A DNA stretch of 64,000 bases from JAWPMT01 sp965227935 (GTDB lineage: Bacteria; Bacteroidota; Bacteroidia; Cytophagales; Cyclobacteriaceae): assembly GCA_965227935.1 (NCBI GenBank), contig CBDDGS010000032.1, positions 6,711 through 70,710 on the forward strand, in the 5' to 3' direction. Of the stretch, positions 41,500 to 49,183 are shown piece by piece. Position 1 is the stretch's first letter; the number at the start of each line of letters is the position of its first letter. The notes under the pieces were generated by a model, which saw only the letters and a list, made by a program, of their open reading frames with translations, made no database searches and was not told where the DNA came from. The position numbers were made by a program, and so were the translations under genes.

Positions 41500-43290
41500 T
41501 TATTTAAAGTGATCCGGGTACCAACCCTTCATGTCCGGCTCATTGGCCACAGCCTTTGCCAGATCGCCTTTCTTCTGGTTGCCGTTGGCCTCAACCCATT
41601 CAGCCCCTAGACGGCTTTTGGCGATTTCCAGAATGTTGCCCTTCTTGATCCGGGAGAAGTAATTTTCTGCCGTTGGCTGCCAGTACTCACCCAGTCGGAA
41701 ATCGCACTGCTTACGAACGGTTTTCATCAAAACACCCTGCACCTGAGTGGTTAGCAGGGCAGTGCAATAAGCAACGATTTTGCGCTTGGCAGGACGGGTC
41801 AAGGCTTGGAACGCCTCAAACCGTTTCGCCTGTGAACTGCTTTTCGCCCACGTCAGGTCCAACTTTTCTTTCTTGGATTCGATGGCCTTGGCCGCTTCGG
41901 TAGTGTGAATATCACCCGTAGCGGACAGATCGGCTTGAGTCGCACGGATATCCAGACCGCGCTGCCACTCCATGGGCCGCAGCACTTCCTCTGCCAAACT
42001 AAATTGCAGCAGGTCATGGCAAAGGGTTTCATGGTTCATCAATTCAGCCTGCAAGGCTTGGTGCTCGTAGTTGTCCAAATCGCTGCGCAGTGCCTGGGAC
42101 TCGACAGGTTGTTCCTCATTTTGAGCCCCGGCAGTACCGCCGCCATTGTTGCCAGCCTCAGAGGGGAAAGCCTCGGCCATATCGGCTTTTTTCACGTACC
42201 CTTTGTCGGCCACTGCATTGCCTTCACGATCAACAAACAGGTAGAACCCGGAGCAAGCCTTCTGCTCGTCACTGAATGACTTCAGTGACTCAATTTCTTC
42301 TTCTGTTGCGTTGATTTTGCTGGCAATTTCATCCTCTTTTTCAGAGTCGAATTCATCTTCTTCATAGAGTGCATCCATTTCACCCTCAAGCGTTTCCAAC
42401 TGCTTAATCAGCGATTCCGGCACATCCTTATCAGAGGGCTTAAGCTGGGGGCTATTGAAATCAAAAGGATTGGAAAGGTATACCTCGCCCCATTTCCAAC
42501 CTTCTTTCAGAAGGTCATCTTTCAGGCCCTCCAACTTCTCAATGGCCAGCTTTTCCACCAGTTCACGGTCTTCAAGATGGTCAACATCGTTAAACAGGTC
42601 TTGGGCGACTTGGCCACCGGCTTTTTCGTATGCATCCAGCCCGATAAATTTCACCAAGCCATCAGATGATTTAATGGCATTACCCAACAGCATCCCACGA
42701 ATGTGATAGTCACTCAGTCGATGGGGGTAGAGTTCAGTAAAACAGTTAACCTGCTCTTCATGGCTATCAGTTAGAGTCAAAGCAACCAAAGAGTCATAAC
42801 CGATATTACCGGCGCGATATTCCTCGATCAGTTGCGGAGCCACAGAGCCCAATTTAAGAAGGCGTTTTACCCGGTGCAGAGAGTTACCCGTTTTTTTAGC
42901 GATTTCCTCACGGGATAAACCCTGTTCGCTCATGGCTTGGTAAGCCATGAATTCATCTGCCGGATGCATCCCTTCCTTCATGTTCTCAGACAGGGACGCG
43001 ATCACGGCCTCTTCTTTTTTCTGAACCTTGCAGGGGACAGGGAATTCTTCGTCAATATCGCCATCCTTAAACAGGATATCCAGGCAGCTAAGACGGCGAC
43101 CACCGCCACAAACAAACATCACATCAGTGTTGTCTTCTGGGTGAACAACCAGATTTTGAAGCAAACCGATTTCACGGATTGACGCCAGCAACTGCTGATC
43201 CGCTTCATCCTTCGGGTTGACAACCCGGACATTGAATGGGGAACGCTGCAGCTTGCCGTAAGGGAAAAAAACAATCTCAGTGTTTGACAT
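41500..43290 (-). CDS. large ParB-like protein (F YubM-type, leading region)
   Basis: The product has 596 residues. The N-terminal ParB domain has GKLQRSPFNVRVVNPKDEAD and the GGGRRLSCLDIL box. SLSENMKEGMHPADEFMAYQ and SREEIAKKTGNSLHRVKRLL form the helix-turn-helix region. An acidic coiled segment (DALYEEDEFDSEKEDEIASK) and a long helical C-terminus follow. The length and layout match the ParB-like YubM protein of the F leading region rather than a partition ParB, and a true parAB lies elsewhere. It follows the longest form of the repeated leader plus block 4. The role in the recipient is unknown. Confidence 0.8.
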   Translation of the reverse strand: MSNTEIVFFPYGKLQRSPFNVRVVNPKDEADQQLLASIREIGLLQNLVVHPEDNTDVMFVCGGGRRLSCLDILFKDGDIDEEFPVPCKVQKKEEAVIASLSENMKEGMHPADEFMAYQAMSEQGLSREEIAKKTGNSLHRVKRLLKLGSVAPQLIEEYRAGNIGYDSLVALTLTDSHEEQVNCFTELYPHRLSDYHIRGMLLGNAIKSSDGLVKFIGLDAYEKAGGQVAQDLFNDVDHLEDRELVEKLAIEKLEGLKDDLLKEGWKWGEVYLSNPFDFNSPQLKPSDKDVPESLIKQLETLEGEMDALYEEDEFDSEKEDEIASKINATEEEIESLKSFSDEQKACSGFYLFVDREGNAVADKGYVKKADMAEAFPSEAGNNGGGTAGAQNEEQPVESQALRSDLDNYEHQALQAELMNHETLCHDLLQFSLAEEVLRPMEWQRGLDIRATQADLSATGDIHTTEAAKAIESKKEKLDLTWAKSSSQAKRFEAFQALTRPAKRKIVAYCTALLTTQVQGVLMKTVRKQCDFRLGEYWQPTAENYFSRIKKGNILEIAKSRLGAEWVEANGNQKKGDLAKAVANEPDMKGWYPDHFK

Positions 43291-43418
43291 GATTCACTCC
43301 TCGAATCGTTGTTGACTCTGGCGGGGCTCATCCCTCACCAGCCATTACATTGTAAGGCCAAACTAAGGCTAAAGGCAAGCATTTTTTCCACTTTTGCTCT
43401 AGATATTTTCGGCATAAC
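43291..43418 (-). promoter_or_regulatory. repeated leader/promoter, copy 6
   Basis: This is the same unit as at 13633-13760, matching it through TATTTTCGGCATAAC, with the ribosome site adjoining ATG 43290. Confidence 0.7.
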
Positions 43419-44410
43419 TATCTGATAACCATAGTGTTTTAATCTAAATAGGGGCGCTATAACGGTGATCAATGCGAGGGCGTTTTTCCCCGTAAGCCTC
43501 GACCACGGCTGTCTATCAGGGCACGGCCACCCAACCACCGGCAGATGTGGCACGACTGCTCGGGCGCGGAACACCGAACGCGAAGCCACAGCCAACCCCG
43601 GCCTCGTGCCTGACCAACCGGTTTTCAGGCCTGTCCGGTTATTCAGGGCCTTTGGCCAGCGTAGCTGGCGGCAGTGTTTTGGAGAGTCTGCGCAGCAGTC
43701 TCGATGCCTTTGCCTGGCTGCAGTCGGTCTCGAAGAGTCCGGCTGCAGTGCCTTTGATCTTTCAGGCCATCGGTGGCCACCAGCACGGCCAGCGAACACC
43801 TGGCACTGTTATCCACGACCTTGCCCGGAGTGAAGGGCCTGCGGAGCATTGAGCCCGTAGCGGAGGGTGGGGTTGTCCACGGTCGCGGAGCCTGCGTAGC
43901 GGCGGTGGGCAACCCCAGTGGTGGGTAACAGTGCGCCGGCAGGGCACCTGCCGGCCGGCCCGGGAAGACACGGCCGTCATTTGCTGCAGGAGTTCCTGCA
44001 GGGGCACCTGCAGGACCAGGTGGAACCGATCGCACCGGTGCCGGCGACGCCGGCGCCGGTCGCCCTGGGAGAGCGGGAACACCATATCTTGTGCTGGATC
44101 CAGCTGGATCCGGCACAAGATATTGGAAAAAGGCAGGAACGATAGGGGAGAAGAGTAGGGGGCCTGGCTCTGATCGAGGCCGCGGCCGTCAGGCCCGGGC
44201 CCGGGCAACCAGGCCTGCGGTGGTAACACGCTGGTGCCTGGCGTACCAGCTCGACGTGGCACCGGGGCAGGGATCGTTACCCGAATGGGACGAGACGCCG
44301 CTTGCGGTGGCTCGGTTTTGTGAGGTGAGGGGTGTGGGCAGCGCAGCTGAACGCGCCGCGAGCCCACAAAATAGAGCCCGGTTCTGTCCGGAGGACAGAA
44401 GCCCTACAAC
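43419..44410. repeat. mosaic palindromic block 4 (A, C, altered D)
   Basis: Module A (to 43772) and module C (about 43805-44267) are uninterrupted here and give the reference form of the site hit by the transposon. The inverted repeat ATCTTGTGCTGGATCC with GGATCCGGCACAAGAT lies at 44086-44121. After GGCACCGGGG the sequence departs from module D but still ends in a hairpin (TTCTGTCC/GGACAGAA, 44383-44401) beside the next stop codon. Confidence 0.8.
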
Positions 44411-44902
44411 TTAGGCAACCTGAGAAGCCACCTTGGAGACTGCTTCGAAAGCTGATTTATCAATTGGCGAACCAGAAGGGCTACAGGCAATAGCAGAATA
44501 TCGTTTTAGAACTGAGTCATCAGCAGAATTGATCTTTGCCTTAATTTCTTTCAACTCAGGGTGCTGCGCTGGATATGCTGTTGAAATCACTTTCCTGCTT
44601 ATTGGGTGCAAAAAGTGCTTAACAGGTTTTTTAGTTGCCGGGGCACCTGATCCCGGTTTTGCAAGTGCAGAAATTTCAGCTTTGCTAAGGCCCATGAGGG
44701 ATAGCAGAGAAGGAAGATCTGGCTTGGCGATAGCGCAGATTTCTTCAATTGAGGCGTCATATTCCTTGGCCAAATCAGCAAGTCCTGCAGCGATATCGTC
44801 ATTCCGCTTCGCGGCTTCAAGCGCCTTCTGTTTATCACGCTCAAGCCGTTCAAGTTCAACAGCAAACTGTTTTTCAATCTCAGTGGATCGGCGAAGTTCC
44901 AT
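44411..44902 (-). CDS. hypothetical protein with coiled-coil N-terminus, 163 aa
   Basis: ATG 44902 follows AAGGAGTGAGT, which favours it over a GTG two codons upstream. Residues 1-45 are a charged coiled coil (EIEKQFAVELERLERDKQKA). The middle has GLSKAEISALAKPGSGAPAT, and the C-terminal part (KHFLHPISRKVISTAYPAQH) is basic. The layout of coiled coil, linker and basic end is reminiscent of H-NS-like or MvaT-like proteins, but the DNA-binding motif is not recognisable, so I leave the function open. Confidence 0.6.
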   Translation of the reverse strand: MELRRSTEIEKQFAVELERLERDKQKALEAAKRNDDIAAGLADLAKEYDASIEEICAIAKPDLPSLLSLMGLSKAEISALAKPGSGAPATKKPVKHFLHPISRKVISTAYPAQHPELKEIKAKINSADDSVLKRYSAIACSPSGSPIDKSAFEAVSKVASQVA

Positions 44903-44945
44903 ACTCACTCCTTGATAAAGTTAAAACATAGAGAAAATCTTGCCC

Positions 44946-45464
44946 TTAAATGCGATTCCCTTTGCATAAACATGCGAGAAAGCAAGACAAGGTTAGATAT
45001 AAAAAGAATATTTCAGTTCCCTTCCAGATAAAAAAGAGATAGTCGTAATCAAAGGTGGCCGGCAAAGCATCAGGAAAACGGAAAAAGAATGCTGCCGTTG
45101 AAAAGGCGTAGGCGGTCATAACACAAGCGACCATGGAAAAAATTCTAGGTACTTCCCAAATCAAATATAACCGAATTCTCCTAAGAAAATCAGGAGCAGA
45201 ACTCTCCAAAAGGCCTAAAAGGCCAACAACCAAAACAAGAGATATAAAGGTTGAAAAAAAAAGGCCAACAGGATTGCTATCAATCAAAGCACCTGTGGCA
45301 ATTTCAAATTTCTCGGGATTGGAAAAAAGATCAGTAGCAACAAGGAAGGAAATAAACGACCCTAACGTATATAAAATCATTACAGTGGATTCGACAAAAA
45401 TCAATTCAATGTAATTTAGCCGAGGAAGTCCAGGCTCGACAGGGCCAAGATCACCTTTAGTCAT
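44946..45464 (-). CDS. integral membrane protein, four helices, 172 aa
   Basis: Four hydrophobic segments are visible (STVMILYTLGSFISFLVA, FFSTFISLVLVVGLLGLL, IFSMVACVMTAYAFSTAA and FFLYLTLSCFLACLC). The N-terminus is acidic and faces a gene overlap of eight bases with 45457-45789. No family recognised. It is the distal gene of a run of small membrane-protein genes whose context (conjugative plasmid) allows an exclusion or envelope role without proving it. Confidence 0.6.
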   Translation of the reverse strand: MTKGDLGPVEPGLPRLNYIELIFVESTVMILYTLGSFISFLVATDLFSNPEKFEIATGALIDSNPVGLFFSTFISLVLVVGLLGLLESSAPDFLRRIRLYLIWEVPRIFSMVACVMTAYAFSTAAFFFRFPDALPATFDYDYLFFIWKGTEIFFLYLTLSCFLACLCKGNRI

Positions 45465-45789
45465 TCTTAGGCTCCAACCCAGGTCGCTTCACAGATAAAT
45501 TGATATCAAGAAAGAAAGTGGAAACCTGGTTATCACTCAGACCCAGCACATACGGAGAAATATCGTCGCCTGACCTCGCTGCAATCACAACGAAACCACC
45601 ATTCCTAAAAGTCTTATTGCGGCGCAATATAAAATCCCGGATTTTTACTCTATCTGCGAAGGGCTCCAAATAGTCGTTTGGGCCGGCAGATTCCTTAACC
45701 AAGCCTACTGCATACTCTGCATAACTGGGGTCACTTACTTCAATGATTAACAGCCGCCCCGATTTAATAAATTTCTTAATTTCTTTCAC
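45457..45789 (-). CDS. hypothetical soluble protein, 110 aa
   Basis: The protein reads IKSGRLLIIEVSDPSYAEYA, then DRVKIRDFILRRNKTFRNGG and FVVIAARSGDDISPYVLGLS. It looks like a small alpha/beta fold without signal or membrane helix. It overlaps its neighbours on both sides (8 and 14 bases), so it belongs to the same transcript. Function unknown. Confidence 0.6.
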   Translation of the reverse strand: MKEIKKFIKSGRLLIIEVSDPSYAEYAVGLVKESAGPNDYLEPFADRVKIRDFILRRNKTFRNGGFVVIAARSGDDISPYVLGLSDNQVSTFFLDINLSVKRPGLEPKND

Positions 45790-46159
45790 TCAACACTCCA
45801 TATCGAGAAATCAGCTGCACGTTTGGTGGGTATACATAACATCCGGGTTTATTTACCATAACATACAATATGCATATGTGAGCATATCGCCGCAAAAGGT
45901 CGCGCAGCGTAGAAATTGCTTCCTTCATCCGCTTTGTCACCCGTGTTCCTTCCACCATCGAAGTTACGGATCGAACTGCAATCCATAGCAAGTACGCGCC
46001 TACCGCGCAGGTGAGAAATAGTTGGAAAGGAGGCATATTAATAATCCAGATTGAGGCCAGTAAAATAACGAACCCCAACGAGCTACATTTCACTCGGCTT
46101 CTTTCCCTGAAGCTGCTCAATTGTTCTTGAAACCATTTGCTGTCTCTCCCGTATTCCAA
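45776..46159 (-). CDS. small membrane protein, 127 aa
   Basis: Two adjacent hydrophobic helices (LGFVILLASIWIINMPPF and LFLTCAVGAYLLWIAVRS) are followed by a basic helical region (RMKEAISTLRDLLRRYAHIC). The N-terminal 25 residues are charged. No family recognised. It overlaps the downstream gene by 14 bases. Confidence 0.6.
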   Translation of the reverse strand: MEYGRDSKWFQEQLSSFRERSRVKCSSLGFVILLASIWIINMPPFQLFLTCAVGAYLLWIAVRSVTSMVEGTRVTKRMKEAISTLRDLLRRYAHICILYVMVNKPGCYVYPPNVQLISRYGVLSERN

Positions 46160-46179
46160 TGCCCTAGTGATTCGAGACT

Positions 46180-46620
46180 TTATAATTTTTTCGGGTAGTA
46201 CGTCTTAACTGGATTTTCTTGGTTCAACTCCCAAGAAATCTCAGCTACCGAAACATTCCACTGTTTCGTGCCGTCCTCGTGCTCAACGCTGACCCTCTCA
46301 GCATCCTTGGGTGGTTGACCGGAGTTTGGAAGCCAACTATCCGGAGAGCCGAACATTCTGTGCCGAATGCTTTCCTTGCGGCCCCAGAGTGCAACCCCAA
46401 ACGCAAAAACCGATACAACTACAACAACGATGGTCATCACCAGGTCAAAGTAGTTATTCGCATAGATCCAACGGCTACAAAGAAACGTAAGGTACCCGAC
46501 CATCCCGAGAAGCAGAACAATCACCAGAAAACGGCGGAGCTCTGTGAGCAGGACGCCCCAGGCGGCGCGATTCTGCTCTTTGAGTGACATGGGAGTCTCT
46601 GAGTCATGATATTTTTGCAT
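46180..46620 (-). CDS. small membrane protein, 146 aa
   Basis: Two membrane helices (RRFLVIVLLLGMVGYLTFL and YFDLVMTIVVVVVSVFAFGV) are followed by a soluble C-terminal domain (SIRHRMFGSPDSWLPNSGQP, WNVSVAEISWELNQENPVK). The start could also be ATG 46590 (MSLKEQN); neither has a strong ribosome site. Function unknown. Confidence 0.55.
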   Translation of the reverse strand: MQKYHDSETPMSLKEQNRAAWGVLLTELRRFLVIVLLLGMVGYLTFLCSRWIYANNYFDLVMTIVVVVVSVFAFGVALWGRKESIRHRMFGSPDSWLPNSGQPPKDAERVSVEHEDGTKQWNVSVAEISWELNQENPVKTYYPKKL

Positions 46621-46661
46621 TACGTGAACACCTACAGTTCTCTACGTTTGACGGATTCCAA

Positions 46662-46850
46662 TCATGTGTGTTTTGGCTTATCGCTGTACTTGCTGCGAAG
46701 CTCTTTCATATGCTCAACCTGTTCCTTGCTGGATGGCACCGCCTGGTGAGCTTCATCCATGATAAGGGTCACATGCTTGTTCGTGTTTGCGCGGATTGCT
46801 TCACCGACACTCTCAGGCGCATTCGCCAATTCGTTCTTGATACTGTTCAT
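46662..46850 (-). CDS. small protein with DEAHQAVPSS tail, 62 aa
   Basis: The C-terminal half (LIMDEAHQAVPSSKEQVEHM, then KELRSKYSDKP) is clearly homologous to the tail of the membrane protein at 39540-39845. The N-terminal half (NELANAPESVGEAIRANTNK) is different and soluble. The start overlaps the upstream gene by four bases. The function of the tail is unknown. Confidence 0.55.
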   Translation of the reverse strand: MNSIKNELANAPESVGEAIRANTNKHVTLIMDEAHQAVPSSKEQVEHMKELRSKYSDKPKHT

Positions 46851-47074
46851 ACAGAAACCACCTTCTCGTCGCAGATCATTTCTACCTGATCACAGAGATT
46901 TCTAGACTCACTGGGAGTAAGGGCGTTGGCAGCTTCAAGCCCTCTGATGAAGCCTTGCAACTCCCTAAAGCATGAATACATGTCTTCCAGTGTTTGTGCT
47001 GAACGAAGGCCAGCTAGCAGTTTCTTTGCCCTGCCATAATCCTGATTTTGGCAAAGGTCTTCTAAGTCCACCAT
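46847..47074 (-). CDS. small helical protein, 75 aa
   Basis: The protein is a predicted helix bundle: VDLEDLCQNQDYGRAKKLLA, RSAQTLEDMYSCFRELQGFI and SRNLCDQVEMICDEKVVSV. ATG 47074 follows GGAGAAACCATAAAA and lies two bases after the preceding stop. No family recognised. Confidence 0.55.
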   Translation of the reverse strand: MVDLEDLCQNQDYGRAKKLLAGLRSAQTLEDMYSCFRELQGFIRGLEAANALTPSESRNLCDQVEMICDEKVVSV

Positions 47075-47076
47075 TT

Positions 47077-47289
47077 TTATGGTTTCTCCAATAACTCGGC
47101 CTGTAACGGCTGACATTTCTCTGTCCAGATCCAGGGCATATCATCGTCATCACGTTTGAGAGACGGGTCCAACCGGCAAAACCCGGCGGCACGGAGTTCT
47201 GCCATGATTGCTGATACGCCTTTTCTTAATATGCCTCGCTCAGCGCCGAGGGAATTAAGGTCTTCGGTGTCGCTGCTCAGCGCCGCCAA
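47077..47289 (-). CDS. small hypothetical protein, 70 aa
   Basis: The protein contains GILRKGVSAIMAELRAAGFC and DDDDMPWIWTEKCQPLQAEL and ends in LLEKP. The start is a TTG without a good ribosome site, so the N-terminus is uncertain and the gene may begin at an internal ATG (MAELRAAG). The tight spacing to the next gene supports translation. Confidence 0.45.
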   Translation of the reverse strand: MAALSSDTEDLNSLGAERGILRKGVSAIMAELRAAGFCRLDPSLKRDDDDMPWIWTEKCQPLQAELLEKP

Positions 47290-47307
47290 AGCTCAATTGA
47301 AAATTGA

Positions 47308-47511
47308 TCATGATTTACTGTCCAACATCATCAAGATAAGAGGCGTCGTTAGAACAATTATTAGCAGCCAGAAATATTGACTGGCCGCTAATTTTAAAAC
47401 GTCCTTTTTCCCGGCAAGACTCCCAATCGCGATTACAACAATAATGCATAGAATCCCAATACCACCAAGACCGATGTAATATTCTGAGAAAAAACCGTGC
47501 AGTGACTCCAT
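47308..47511 (-). CDS. small membrane protein, 67 aa
   Basis: Two membrane helices (YIGLGGIGILCIIVVIAIGS and YFWLLIIVLTTPLILMML) are joined by a short basic loop (LAGKKDVLKLAASQ), a hairpin topology. It begins two bases after the end of the next upstream gene, so it is co-transcribed with it. Function unknown. Confidence 0.6.
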   Translation of the reverse strand: MESLHGFFSEYYIGLGGIGILCIIVVIAIGSLAGKKDVLKLAASQYFWLLIIVLTTPLILMMLDSKS

Positions 47512-47513
47512 AG

Positions 47514-47861
47514 TTAAACTTCCTCACCAAACTTTGACTTTAAATACTTTCCTATGGGATTTTCTGTAAAACCCATGGCCAAATAATTCCTGAAAGAGCC
47601 ATCCCTAATGAGAATCCCAATAGCCATGAAAGTGGTAAGAGTTAAACCACAAATTTCCAATATTGCTACGTCTAGAGCAAATGACCAGCCTTTCACAAAA
47701 CCCATTATTAATGGAAACCCAACGAACACAGGTATTGTGTTCGGCATTTTGTTAACTGTCGCCAGGACAACAAGGAACGCGGCCCACTCAGGCACCCGGA
47801 AATCTTTGCCTTCATCCCTTTCTTTAATTTCTTTATTTACCCGGTCTCTGCGGTTAGTCAT
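47514..47861 (-). CDS. membrane protein, 115 aa
   Basis: A charged N-terminus (TNRRDRVNKEIKERDEGKDF) precedes three hydrophobic segments (WAAFLVVLATVNKM, VFVGFPLIMGFVKGWSFAL and ILEICGLTLTTFMAIGILI). The end is soluble. It may function with the 67-aa membrane protein encoded next to it. No family recognised. Confidence 0.6.
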   Translation of the reverse strand: MTNRRDRVNKEIKERDEGKDFRVPEWAAFLVVLATVNKMPNTIPVFVGFPLIMGFVKGWSFALDVAILEICGLTLTTFMAIGILIRDGSFRNYLAMGFTENPIGKYLKSKFGEEV

Positions 47862-47942
47862 TCGCCATCCTAATTAGCTACTTAGATTTATGCCTGTGTG
47901 CTGATTCCGCATAATTGAATTATTAGCTACACGGGATTACAT

Positions 47943-48578
47943 TTATCTGCTTTGGAAAAGCCCATGCCTGAAAATAGTTGTTATCACAAATGCGGCAATC
48001 ACAAGGCCTCCTCCTATTTTCATCCAAAGACTCAGAAAATTATCACTTCTACCCTTATTTTTTTCCCACTCTGAAACTTTGGCTGCTGAACTCATGAATA
48101 CCTTTTCACCATCATGCTGGTGGATAGTGGCACGAGAATCGTCTGTAAAGCTGATAGCAATGCCATCCTTCGGAATTAGCCCTAGATATCCTTTCCCTTC
48201 CTCCAGCGACATCACCTGTCCTTCAAAGGAAGCTTTCCCAAACAAAGCCGGCTCTACGCCACCAATTCTTTCGGCTTGAATTTCCACAGTGCCATCATCC
48301 ATAAACTGTAGCGTCGTATCTAACTTCACGTCTCCTACAGTTATTTTCCCCTCTAGAATCTCATTCGGGAATTTTTTCGGCCTTGGTTTTTTTCTGAAAT
48401 CCGCCAGGATTTCGGCGGCATCTGGATCACTCATTCTTTCTTTAGATAGCCAATCCAAATATCTATCTTTTTTTTGGCTTTCATCAACCCCAAACCAGAT
48501 CAATATTAAAAGCGGTATAATCAAAAGAAATATAACCTCTGAACCACCTTTCATCCCTGACTTCATAGTTTTCATCAT
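47943..48578 (-). CDS. membrane-anchored protein with central soluble domain, 211 aa
   Basis: One helix at the N-terminus (VIFLLIIPLLILIWFGV) and one at the C-terminus (IGGGLVIAAFVITTIF) flank a beta-rich soluble domain of about 150 residues (NEILEGKITVGDVKLDTTLQ, IQAERIGGVEPALFGKASFE). The start is one of two tandem ATG codons. The domain looks like a small barrel, but I cannot name it. The gap 47862-47942 holds nothing notable. Confidence 0.6.
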   Translation of the reverse strand: MMKTMKSGMKGGSEVIFLLIIPLLILIWFGVDESQKKDRYLDWLSKERMSDPDAAEILADFRKKPRPKKFPNEILEGKITVGDVKLDTTLQFMDDGTVEIQAERIGGVEPALFGKASFEGQVMSLEEGKGYLGLIPKDGIAISFTDDSRATIHQHDGEKVFMSSAAKVSEWEKNKGRSDNFLSLWMKIGGGLVIAAFVITTIFRHGLFQSR

Positions 48579-48696
48579 TTAACCCTTCGTCTGTCCCTAG
48601 ATAATGGTCTGAACAACTTTTAGCCAGCCCCGAAAGGATCAGTTCGACCTGATACACCATCAACTTTGAAAGCCTTCACAATTCGGATTCTGACGG

Positions 48697-48981
48697 TCAC
48701 TTTTTACCGTTTCGGAACGCCTTCTCGACTTCCTCGTCAGGGAAGCCCAATAGCCTTCCCAGCCACGCCAGATAAAAATCACCAACCACCGGTATTAGTC
48801 CCGGAAGTGCAATGACTATAAGCTCGAAAATTAGAACCACGAACCCTCTGACCCAAATATCTACCCATGATTCCACGGAAATTTCTGGACCGTTTAGAAT
48901 TAGACTGCCAAACCAGTGGTTGATAAATGGCATCACCGTCACTAAAAATATGGCTATAATCCAGGAGCGGTATTTTTTCAT
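48697..48981 (-). CDS. small membrane protein, 94 aa
   Basis: Two to three helices (WIIAIFLVTVMPFINHWFGS, FVVLIFELIVIALPGLIPVV) and a charged tail (PDEEVEKAFRNGKK) are visible. ATG 48981 starts just before the first helix; a longer in-frame start would add an unlikely charged extension overlapping the next gene. Function unknown. Between 48579 and 48696 I see nothing. Confidence 0.55.
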   Translation of the reverse strand: MKKYRSWIIAIFLVTVMPFINHWFGSLILNGPEISVESWVDIWVRGFVVLIFELIVIALPGLIPVVGDFYLAWLGRLLGFPDEEVEKAFRNGKK

Positions 48982-48997
48982 GCAAAATTCTCTTTCA

Positions 48998-49183
48998 TCA
49001 TTCTTCCAAAACCCTGCAAGCTTTTCTGTTTGCAATCTCTTCATTTGAAGGGCGATTGCTATCGTCAAACCTTACAACGCCGCCCTCCTCAACAATCAGC
49101 CAACCCCACTTCAAATCACTATCCTGTTGTCCAGGCCTGGGAGGGGTTGCCCACCATGGTTCCTTAGATATGATCTTTCCCAT
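48998..49183 (-). CDS. small soluble protein, 61 aa
   Basis: ATG 49183 follows GGAGGAGAAAA, an excellent ribosome site located inside the end of the DUF1173 gene, so the two overlap by 20 bases. The protein has several Trp (EPWWATPPRPG, LKWGWLIVEEGG) and an acidic helical end (NEEIANRKACRVLEE). No family recognised. Confidence 0.6.
   Translation of the reverse strand: MGKIISKEPWWATPPRPGQQDSDLKWGWLIVEEGGVVRFDDSNRPSNEEIANRKACRVLEE

Noticed and set aside
43643..44367. Long overlapping open frames in the mosaic blocks (also 13677-14225, 38740-39360)
   Set aside because: They occur on both strands at once, follow GC-rich palindromes, have no ribosome sites, and the frames change between otherwise identical block copies.
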